Source of the DNA: Bacillota bacterium
GTDB lineage: Bacteria; Bacillota; Clostridia; Clostridiales; Clostridiaceae
Reading direction: 5' to 3'
Length of the DNA: 64,000 nt
Assembly: GCA_021781745.1 (NCBI GenBank)
Contig: JAJXWH010000003.1
Span: forward strand, 124,001 to 188,000
A program made the translations under genes and the position numbers. The notes beneath the pieces are model-generated. The model searched no databases. It was given only the letters and a program-made list of their open reading frames with translations, and had not been told where the DNA came from. This document shows positions 9,776 to 16,513 of this stretch, piece by piece; the first letter of the stretch is position 1, and the number at the start of each line of letters is the position of its first letter.

Positions 9776-10450
9776 ATTCATAAGATTAATAGAAAATATA
9801 TTTTAACCATACTTTTAACATTTATATTTACATTTTCTAGCTTACCTTTGGATACTTTGTCATTTGTAGGTATAAATAAATCAAATAGCAACATTGTTTT
9901 TGCAAAATCTAGTAGTAGTAAATCGAGCTCTAGTAGCAGTAGTAAATCTAGTTATAGCAGTTCAAAATCTAGCAGCGGATTCAGTTCAGGATCTTTTAGT
10001 AATTCAAGCGGCTCGAGTTCATCTAACAAATCTTCTACAAGTAGTGATTCTACTAGTTCCAAGAGCGGAGAAGGGTTTAAATCCGGAAGTTTCTCAAGTG
10101 GAAATTCTTCTAACAACTCTGATTCAGGTACATCATCTTCAAGCACAAGCAATGGTGCTGCAAAAGGATTTAGTAGTGGCTCCTATTCTACAACTGATAA
10201 AAATAAAAATAACGATTCTTCAACATCTTCAAGCACAAATGATAGAAATAGTAATAATACTCAAACATATAATACAGGTTCAGGAAGGAGTTCATTTTGG
10301 CCATTCTTTAGTGGCGGTGGCGGATATTTTTACAGACCATTTTATTTTGGTTCAGCTTCAAGTTCATTAATTAATGCTTTAGTTTTAGCTGGAATATTTA
10401 TACTAGCTATCCTAATAATAAAAAAATATTTAAATAATAAAAGAAAATAA
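9776..10450 (+). CDS. Ser-rich low-complexity membrane protein, PspA operon, probable ATT start
   Basis: Function unknown. The reading frame is open from 9755. The only start with a well-placed ribosome site (a run of seven G at 9763-9769) is ATT at 9776; no ATG, GTG or better-placed TTG exists before residue 25. From ATT the protein starts HKINRKYILTILLTFIFTF, a good signal or anchor sequence; starting at the TTG at 9848 would delete it. The mature part (about 40-175) is mostly Ser, Gly, Lys and Asn with repeats like GFSSGSFS and GFKSGSFSSG. A C-terminal membrane helix (ALVLAGIFILAILII) and a basic tail follow. It heads a three-gene operon with pspA. Similar Ser/Gly-rich partners occur beside PspA in other clostridia, as far as I recall. 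Confidence 0.65.
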   Translation: MHKINRKYILTILLTFIFTFSSLPLDTLSFVGINKSNSNIVFAKSSSSKSSSSSSSKSSYSSSKSSSGFSSGSFSNSSGSSSSNKSSTSSDSTSSKSGEGFKSGSFSSGNSSNNSDSGTSSSSTSNGAAKGFSSGSYSTTDKNKNNDSSTSSSTNDRNSNNTQTYNTGSGRSSFWPFFSGGGGYFYRPFYFGSASSSLINALVLAGIFILAILIIKKYLNNKRK

Positions 10451-10471
10451 TTAAATTTTGGAGGTAATAAC

Positions 10472-11122
10472 ATGGGAATTTTTTCAAGGATGTCAAATAT
10501 GGTTAAAGCAAAGGTGAATAACACTTTAGATGAAATGGAGAATCCTATTGAATTATTAGATCAAAAACTACGTGACATGGATGAACAATTTAATAAAGCT
10601 AAATTAAGTTCAGCTCAAATTTTAGGAAATGTTCATGAGATTGAAAAGAAGTTAGATGCAGCAAAAAAAGAGTCTGAAGATTATGACCAAAAAGTAAAAT
10701 TAGCACTAAGCAAAGGAAATGAGGATTTAGCTAAAAGAGCTTTAGCTAAAAAAGTAGAAACAGATAAAAAGATTTCTTCTTTACAAGCTAGCTATGATAA
10801 TTCTAAAACACAAGCTGATACATTAAAGGCAAATCTTCGTGCTTTAGAAGAAGAAATAACAAAAACTAGAAGCTATAGAGATGAGGCCGCTGCAAGATTT
10901 GCAAATGCTGAAGCTTCTCAAAAGGTTAATGAAGTTCTTGCAAATGTTCAAACTAAAAGCAATTCAATACAAATTGACAGCATTGAAAGAAAAATTCAAA
11001 GAAAAGAATCACTTGCACAAGGATTAGGTGAATTAAGAGATATAGATAATTTTGATAGTGAGTTCGAAAAATTAGATGAAGTTGACTTGGACCTTGAATT
11101 AGCAAAATATAAAACTAACTAG
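10472..11122 (+). CDS. pspA: PspA/IM30 (ESCRT-III-like) membrane-stress protein
   Basis: PspA/Vipp1/IM30 proteins form helical coats on stressed inner membranes and belong to the ESCRT-III superfamily. The 216-residue product is almost entirely helical with heptad-like repeats. Family features include the N-terminal amphipathic helix (GIFSRMSNMVKAKVNNTLDEMENP), LLDQKLRDMDEQFNKAK, and the central ALAKKVETDKKISSLQ. GGAGG precedes the ATG. It lies 21 bases after the Ser-rich membrane protein and 8 bases before a Cys-cluster protein. No PspF-type activator is next to it. Confidence 0.92.
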   Translation: MGIFSRMSNMVKAKVNNTLDEMENPIELLDQKLRDMDEQFNKAKLSSAQILGNVHEIEKKLDAAKKESEDYDQKVKLALSKGNEDLAKRALAKKVETDKKISSLQASYDNSKTQADTLKANLRALEEEITKTRSYRDEAAARFANAEASQKVNEVLANVQTKSNSIQIDSIERKIQRKESLAQGLGELRDIDNFDSEFEKLDEVDLDLELAKYKTN

Positions 11123-11130
11123 GTGGTAAG

Positions 11131-11790
11131 ATGGATAATAGTAAAGATATTGATTTCATAAATGAAGAACGAAGATATTGGGGAAAGATTTACACTGATG
11201 TTGCCTATGCTATAAGTGAAATATCCCCTTTTATCCCAGAAAAAGATTTGAAGATTCGAAAGTATTTTACTAAAGCATCAATTCTTCAAGAATATATTAA
11301 ACTTTTAGACTCAGCCGAAGCTGATTGCAAAAAGAAATCTTTATTTTCAATGTTTAAATCTAACCCAAGTATTACTTTGCTTCAAGATTTTAAAGCTAAA
11401 AATATGGAAGTTTTTAAACAGCTAGAGAAATGTTCCCACTGTGAATGCTTAAATTGCGCTTTTGAATGCAAATTCAAAAAGTGCTCGAGCTGTAGAAGTG
11501 GTTCTAGGATTTGCTCTTGCGATAAGGAAAAGGTTAATGTAAGAAAGTTTGAAAATTTCACTTTGGATCTTACTAACAATGACACTGGAGTATCATCAAA
11601 GTATAAAGCTCTAGCTGTAGTTGAGGATTGCACTTTGGACAATCTGTATATTCTATTAGAAAATCTTAATAATTCAAGTGATAAACTTGTATTATATTAT
11701 TATCCTGGAATTAGAGATGATTCATTTGGTGAAATAACTAATCCTGAAGAATTTGATTTTATAGTAGAAACTTATCAAAACGCTGAGTAA
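11131..11790 (+). CDS. Uncharacterised protein with nine-Cys cluster, PspA operon
   Basis: I do not recognise a family. The 219-residue protein has no signal peptide or membrane segment. An N-terminal helical part (about 1-100) is followed by a dense cysteine cluster at 101-130 (CSHCECLNC, FECKFKKCSSC, RICSC; nine Cys in 30 residues) that looks like a metal-binding or zinc-ribbon-like module. The C-terminal domain (about 135-219) has alternating beta and helix character (VVEDCTLDNLYILLENLNNS, KLVLYYYPG). It is the third gene of the PspA operon and precedes a strong terminator, so a role with PspA is likely but undefined. Confidence 0.6.
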   Translation: MDNSKDIDFINEERRYWGKIYTDVAYAISEISPFIPEKDLKIRKYFTKASILQEYIKLLDSAEADCKKKSLFSMFKSNPSITLLQDFKAKNMEVFKQLEKCSHCECLNCAFECKFKKCSSCRSGSRICSCDKEKVNVRKFENFTLDLTNNDTGVSSKYKALAVVEDCTLDNLYILLENLNNSSDKLVLYYYPGIRDDSFGEITNPEEFDFIVETYQNAE

Positions 11791-11835
11791 ATAATTTATC
11801 TCAAATATTAATACTTATTTAGACACTTTCAAAAA

Positions 11836-11876
11836 TACCTGCTATAGTTACACTTAGCTATAGCAGGTATTTTTTA
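11836..11876 (+). terminator. Terminator of the PspA operon
   Basis: Stem TACCTGCTATA paired with TATAGCAGGTA, followed by a T run. It lies 46 bases after the third gene. Confidence 0.85.
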
Positions 11877-11881
11877 ATGCA

Positions 11882-12331
11882 TTAACCCTCATCATAGAGA
11901 GAGAACTGCTGTATTTCTAATTTTTTTCTCTTTTCCATCTCATTGAAGCAATAATTTATAATATCACTTCTTTTTATTATCCCTATAAAAGTTCCGTTAT
12001 CATCAGTTACTGGAACAAAATTCTGACTTTCAGCCAATGATATTAAACTTTCTATATTAGATGTTATAGAAACAGATTTATGATTTATTCTTCTTGGTAT
12101 ATCTTTAACTTTTACAGATTCAATATTTTTAAAGTTCAAGTTATGGGTATTTTTCAATTTCCATAACAAATCTCCCTCTGTTAATGTTCCTACATACTTT
12201 CCTTCCTTATCTATTATTGGAATCGCCGTATACCTATGGTACTCCATCTTCTCCATAACTTGTCTCATTGTTGCTTCTTGATTTTCACATATAACTTCAT
12301 TTTTGGGAGTAAGAAAAAAGGCTATATTCAT
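11882..12331 (-). CDS. CBS-domain pair protein
   Basis: Two CBS repeats (about 4-60 and 75-140) form a Bateman module that usually senses adenine nucleotides. Motifs include YTAIPIIDKEGKYVGTLTEGDLLW in the first half and FVPVTDDNGTFIGIIKRSDII in the second. At 149 residues there is no attached enzyme or membrane domain, so it must act through a partner. GGAAAGGA precedes the ATG. It is convergent with the PspA operon. What it regulates cannot be told from sequence. Confidence 0.85.
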   Translation of the reverse strand: MNIAFFLTPKNEVICENQEATMRQVMEKMEYHRYTAIPIIDKEGKYVGTLTEGDLLWKLKNTHNLNFKNIESVKVKDIPRRINHKSVSITSNIESLISLAESQNFVPVTDDNGTFIGIIKRSDIINYCFNEMEKRKKLEIQQFSLYDEG

Positions 12332-12443
12332 AAATAAAATCCTTTCCTTAAATGTATTCGTTTAATTTTTATTTACAAATCTATTTTATCATATTTTATC
12401 TTAAAATTCTTTAAAGAAATTATTACTTATTGTTGAATATTTA

Positions 12444-13361
12444 TTAATATGACCGCTTCTTCCCATTATTCTCTAATTTATAGATATAATTTAGATATGT
12501 TTCATTTTTTAAAATACTGTTAACTTCATCATACCCATCCTCCCCTTGAAGGGTTTTTTTCACCAAAACTTCGCATAAAACGTTACTTCTACATTTAGGA
12601 CATGTTCCTACCGCCGCAAATCTCCAATTTAAAAGTACTATTGGAGTTTCTAATTCAATTCTTTTCCCACATTTAGGACAGTTTAATTTTAATTTTTCTT
12701 CATCAATTTTCACATCTTCTAGATTTGATACATGAATAGCAGGCATATTGTATATATCACTAACTATATAGTTCTTAATTACTCTAGAATTATATACCCT
12801 TCTAAACACTTCCACTGTATACTTAGCATCATTTAGTGCATCATGCAGCTTTGAATCATCAACTTTAATCTTAAGTTCATCTAAAGCCGCTTTTAATCCT
12901 AATGCCTTTTTATGAGCTAGCATTTTAGAAGTATATTCTTGTATATCTAGATACTCATTAAGCCACTTCAAGTTACTATAGTTATGATGATGTGCATTAA
13001 TAATTAGCTCTGCAACATCATCTTTCGCCCATGAGCAAAGAACATCTCCTTCCTCGAATAGATCTTTAAGTTTATCTATCGCGTCTTTAAACGATATTCC
13101 TTTTTCATTAAGTGTATCTATATCTATTTTAGTAATTTCGGTCACTATAGGATTAATTACAGGGAATACACTTGGCTTAACATATTCTCTCATTTCACTT
13201 ATAGTTTTCATATACTTATCTACTTTTACAGCCCCAATTTCAATAATCTCATTTTCTAAATCTACTGCTTTAAATTCACCATATTTATCAAAAAAATCTT
13301 TGTAGTAATTTGTTATATTTTTTAAATTATTAAACTCTAAATCAATAATAATGTATCCCAT
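12444..13361 (-). CDS. DEDDh 3'-5' exonuclease with C-terminal zinc ribbon
   Basis: A DnaQ/PolC-like exonuclease fold: first Asp and Glu in IIIDLEFN (residues 7 and 9), a middle Asp in CSWAKDDVAELI (about 125), and the terminal HDALNDAKYTVEVFRRVY with His and Asp (about 178-186). The C-terminal third has two CPKC-type knuckles (about 230 and 255: NCPKCGKRIE and TCPKCRSNVLC), a zinc ribbon. Such proteins probably trim RNA or DNA, but the substrate is unknown. AGAAAGGA precedes the start. It lies 41 bases from the MutS-like gene and may be co-transcribed with it. Confidence 0.8.
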   Translation of the reverse strand: MGYIIIDLEFNNLKNITNYYKDFFDKYGEFKAVDLENEIIEIGAVKVDKYMKTISEMREYVKPSVFPVINPIVTEITKIDIDTLNEKGISFKDAIDKLKDLFEEGDVLCSWAKDDVAELIINAHHHNYSNLKWLNEYLDIQEYTSKMLAHKKALGLKAALDELKIKVDDSKLHDALNDAKYTVEVFRRVYNSRVIKNYIVSDIYNMPAIHVSNLEDVKIDEEKLKLNCPKCGKRIELETPIVLLNWRFAAVGTCPKCRSNVLCEVLVKKTLQGEDGYDEVNSILKNETYLNYIYKLENNGKKRSY

Positions 13362-13402
13362 ACTTAATCCTTTCTAACGTTACTATATAATTATAATATA
13401 TT

Positions 13403-15193
13403 CTAAAAATCTATGCCTGCAAGTTTCATTAAATGAATTGCATTTTGTGTTTCACTCTTTCCTCTTCTTAATATATAATCAAATTTAATTTTATCATTTT
13501 CATAGAACTCTCTAAAGTTATAATTTATTATGCCTTTATTTTCTTTTTCCAAATCACATAATTCTAAATCATGGGTAGATACAAGGCCAACCCCTCCATA
13601 CTCAATTAGCTGCTTAATAAGCACTTTAGCACCAATATGCCTATCCTTAGAATTTGTTCCTTTAAATATTTCATCTAAAAGGAAAAATATCTTTTCTCCT
13701 TTCTTACATGCTTCTATTAACATTTTTATTCTTAAAATCTCTGCATAAAACGAAGAAATATTTTCTTCTAAATTATCTTTTGTCCTCATGCAAGTATAGG
13801 TACTCATAATTCCACAAGAGAATTTCTCCGCACATACAGGTGCTCCAATGTAGCTAAGGATTAGATTTAACCCCAAAGTTCTTAAAAATGTGCTTTTACC
13901 AGACATATTAGAACCAGTAATTAATGCTGCTTTCTTCTCACCTTTTAAAGAAAATGTGTTTTTAACTGCTTTTTTCCCAAGGAGAGGATGCCCTATACTA
14001 ACTCCTTCTATCTCGCTTGCATCTAGAATTGTTGGATAAGTCCAATCTTTATTCTCAAAAGACAAATTTGATATACTGCAGAGTGCATCTATTTCGTGCA
14101 TTACTTTAAGCCATTCTTCAAGTCTCTCTCCATTTCTTTCTCTCCACTTTTCCAAGCTTCTTATTAAAAATACATCTGAAAATAAAAGGACATTCAGGAT
14201 TAAATAGTAAGCATTATATTTACTATCTCCCGCCCAATCTAATATATTAGAGAATTTTCTAATCTCTTCTTTACAGCTTAACTCCTTCTGTTTTAACTTA
14301 TCATGTAGTTTCTTTAAATGTAGAGAATTAAAATTTTCCTCCTCAATCAATAGCAATATCTTGCTATATCCGTATACACTATTTTTTATGGATTCAAATA
14401 ATTCAAGTTCCTTTACCATCCCTTTGGATAATATCTTAATTACAATAAAATTTACTAATAAATCTAAAAGAAAAAATGATTCTGGTACTATTCTTTTAAA
14501 ACATACATATATAGTGCATATGGTTGATAATATAAATGTACAAGCAATAGCCACTCTTAATGGACTTGAAGATTCTCTATTTTTACTCCATTTAATTAAG
14601 CTGTCTAAATCTATATCTTTTGATTTTTTTAGATTCCCTTCCACAATTATTTTTTGTCTCCATGCAGATTTTTCTCCCAATTCCTTAACTGCTTCCTGTC
14701 TTTCATTTATTTCATTTTTTCTTAATACTTCTTCATTCTTCAGTAATTTTACTAATAATTCTCTCCCTCCTTTTGTTACTGTAGTATTAATATATTGAAA
14801 AATCGAATTGTTGCCAAAAACATCTAAATCATTTATAAATGGATGTTCGTCATCTAAATATTCTGACCCATTATCCTCAAAAGAACTAAACTCATTATTA
14901 ATTCTATTTAATCCATTTTGGTTTATATTTAATAGTAAATCAATCCTTTTTCTTTGTTCAAATATTCTGTTATGATAAAAAACCAAATATAGAAAAGAGC
15001 ATATAAGAAAGATTGTTGCTGCTATCATAAAACTTATTTTATTTTGCTTATATAAAAAATAGTCAACTAATATAAGAGCAAGCGCTACTACCAATCTAGC
15101 CCAGCCTACAATTTCAACTTTTGCACTTAATGATTTACTTTTGCTTTTATTTATTTCTATATTATTTTTGTAAAATTCTTCTGCTAAACTCAT
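13403..15193 (-). CDS. Membrane-associated MutS-like ATPase
   Basis: The C-terminal half is a MutS domain V ATPase: Walker A TGSNMSGKSTFLRT (about 428-441), signature ENISSFYAEILRI, Walker B FFLLDEIFKGTNSKDRH (about 505) and STHDLEL. The 596-residue protein lacks the mismatch-recognition domains I and IV of true MutS. It carries hydrophobic segments near the N-terminus (about 30-70) and around 215-255. It thus belongs to the small membrane-linked MutS relatives, which are not expected to perform standard mismatch repair. AAGGAG precedes the ATG. Role unknown. Confidence 0.78.
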   Translation of the reverse strand: MSLAEEFYKNNIEINKSKSKSLSAKVEIVGWARLVVALALILVDYFLYKQNKISFMIAATIFLICSFLYLVFYHNRIFEQRKRIDLLLNINQNGLNRINNEFSSFEDNGSEYLDDEHPFINDLDVFGNNSIFQYINTTVTKGGRELLVKLLKNEEVLRKNEINERQEAVKELGEKSAWRQKIIVEGNLKKSKDIDLDSLIKWSKNRESSSPLRVAIACTFILSTICTIYVCFKRIVPESFFLLDLLVNFIVIKILSKGMVKELELFESIKNSVYGYSKILLLIEEENFNSLHLKKLHDKLKQKELSCKEEIRKFSNILDWAGDSKYNAYYLILNVLLFSDVFLIRSLEKWRERNGERLEEWLKVMHEIDALCSISNLSFENKDWTYPTILDASEIEGVSIGHPLLGKKAVKNTFSLKGEKKAALITGSNMSGKSTFLRTLGLNLILSYIGAPVCAEKFSCGIMSTYTCMRTKDNLEENISSFYAEILRIKMLIEACKKGEKIFFLLDEIFKGTNSKDRHIGAKVLIKQLIEYGGVGLVSTHDLELCDLEKENKGIINYNFREFYENDKIKFDYILRRGKSETQNAIHLMKLAGIDF

Positions 15194-15273
15194 AATTTCT
15201 CCTTATTATAAATTAATAATGGAAGGTATAATTTTCATTATATATAATAGTTTTATTAATCACTACTATTTCT

Positions 15274-15301
15274 ATTTTACGTTATTAGAAAAAAGTGTCA
15301 A
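15274..15301 (-). promoter_or_regulatory. Sigma-A promoter of the MutS-like gene
   Basis: On the minus strand, -35 TTGACA (15296-15301), 16-base spacer, -10 TAAAAT (15274-15279). It lies about 80 bases upstream of the MutS-like start. The rest of the 15194-15457 spacer shows no other feature. Confidence 0.55.
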
Positions 15302-15457
15302 TTACTTACACTACATTTTTTTGATTTTTCATGGTTCTAAAACTTTTCATCATTCAAAAGGACTGCCTTCCGGATTATTTAACAAAATAATATATTAACA
15401 AAGTTATAACAATTAAAGCCGCATTTTCACAAAAATTTATCAACTTTATATAAGAAC

Positions 15458-15496
15458 GCAAAAAATGCCACAAAATTATTTTGTGACATTTTTTGC
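15458..15496 (-). terminator. Terminator of the zinc lipoprotein gene
   Basis: A stem of about 16 bp (GCAAAAAATGCCACAAAAT against its near-complement) ending in T-rich sequence on the minus strand, 17 bases past the stop. Confidence 0.75.
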
Positions 15497-15512
15497 TTTA
15501 AAGTCTTCAAAT

Positions 15513-16406
15513 TTATTCCTTTGATAAACATCCATATATTTCATCTAGGTCATATTTCATTGCTTGTATATAATCTTTATCATTCTCTTTAGATTCCAAT
15601 GTTAGTATTGGTACAACTTCTGCTCCTACTTCCTTTGCTAAAGTTTGTGAAATTTTAGGGCTTGCTAATGATTCAGAAAAAACCGTCTTTATATTATTTT
15701 CTTTGCAAAAGTTAACTAATTCTTCTAATTGTTTTGGGCTTGGTTCACCTTCTGCAAATAAATTTTCCACTGACTTTTGTGTTAAACCAAAATCCCTACA
15801 TAAATATCCGAATGCTGCATGACCCGTAATAAAATTTTTTTTGCTTAATGTATCAAACTTAGGTTTATACTCATTATATAAATTCTCCAATTCGCCTTTA
15901 AAGTTATTATAATTAGCTTCATAATACTCTTTATTTTTTTCATCTAATTTAATAAGAGCATCTTTTATATTTTCAGATTGTATTTCTGCATTTTTTAAAC
16001 TTAGCCAAATGTGTGGATCAATAGCATTTCCTTCTTTTCTAACTTCAACGCCAGAACTTGAATCAACAATAACTACATTTTTATCTTTAATACTTTCATT
16101 GATTTTATCCACCCATGATTCCATTCCTAGTCCATTATAAATAAATATATTACTTTTAGTTAAAGTTTGAAAATCTTTAGTCTTAGGTTCATAATCGTGG
16201 GGCTCCATATTATCTGGAACTAAACAGGTGACAACTGCTTTATCACCAGCTATTTTTTCAGTAAATTCTTTTAAAGGGTATATGGAAACTGTAATATTTA
16301 ATTTATCATTGTTGTTCTGATTTGTAACTTTTGTATTAGCAGTGCAGCCTATTAGCATAAATCCCATCAAAGCTACCAATAATCCTGAAATAATTTTCTT
16401 TTTCAT
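15513..16406 (-). CDS. znuA: Zinc/manganese ABC transporter substrate-binding lipoprotein
   Basis: This is a cluster A-I metal-binding lipoprotein (ZnuA/AdcA family) that delivers metal to an ABC importer at the outer face of the membrane. The start at 16406 (MKKKIISGLLVALMGFM) has GGAGG; 25 upstream codons are excluded by the promoter location. The lipobox is LIGC. Metal ligands expected for the family are visible: His in NMEPHDYEP, His in DPHIWLS, His in TGHAAFGYLCRDFG, and an acidic C-terminal residue. No His-rich loop is present. The permease and ATPase genes are not adjacent, so they must be elsewhere. Zinc is the likelier ligand; manganese cannot be ruled out. Confidence 0.85.
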   Translation of the reverse strand: MKKKIISGLLVALMGFMLIGCTANTKVTNQNNNDKLNITVSIYPLKEFTEKIAGDKAVVTCLVPDNMEPHDYEPKTKDFQTLTKSNIFIYNGLGMESWVDKINESIKDKNVVIVDSSSGVEVRKEGNAIDPHIWLSLKNAEIQSENIKDALIKLDEKNKEYYEANYNNFKGELENLYNEYKPKFDTLSKKNFITGHAAFGYLCRDFGLTQKSVENLFAEGEPSPKQLEELVNFCKENNIKTVFSESLASPKISQTLAKEVGAEVVPILTLESKENDKDYIQAMKYDLDEIYGCLSKE

Positions 16407-16418
16407 ACCATGCCTCCG

Positions 16419-16442
16419 TTTGCATTTGATTTGCATTTGCAA
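16419..16442 (-). promoter_or_regulatory. Direct-repeat operator candidate in the zinc gene leader
   Basis: Two tandem 11-base copies of TTTGCATTTGA/C (plus-strand reading) lie between the promoter -10 and the ribosome site, about 4-27 bases after the predicted transcript start. A metal-responsive repressor site is a plausible reading, but it does not match the usual Zur palindrome. Confidence 0.4.
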
Positions 16443-16452
16443 CTCTTTTATA

Positions 16453-16481
16453 ATATTACTTATAAAGTTTGAATATGTCAA
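16453..16481 (-). promoter_or_regulatory. Sigma-A promoter of the zinc lipoprotein gene
   Basis: On the minus strand, -35 TTGACA (16476-16481), 17-base spacer, -10 TAATAT (16453-16458). Confidence 0.72.
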
Positions 16482-16513
16482 GAAAAGCTAAACAAATAAT
16501 ATTAATATTGCTA

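Noticed and set aside
9894..10370. Alternative 158-codon frame overlapping the Ser-rich protein gene
   Set aside because: It is a frame-shadow of the Ser-codon repeats; no ribosome site and composition typical of an out-of-frame read.
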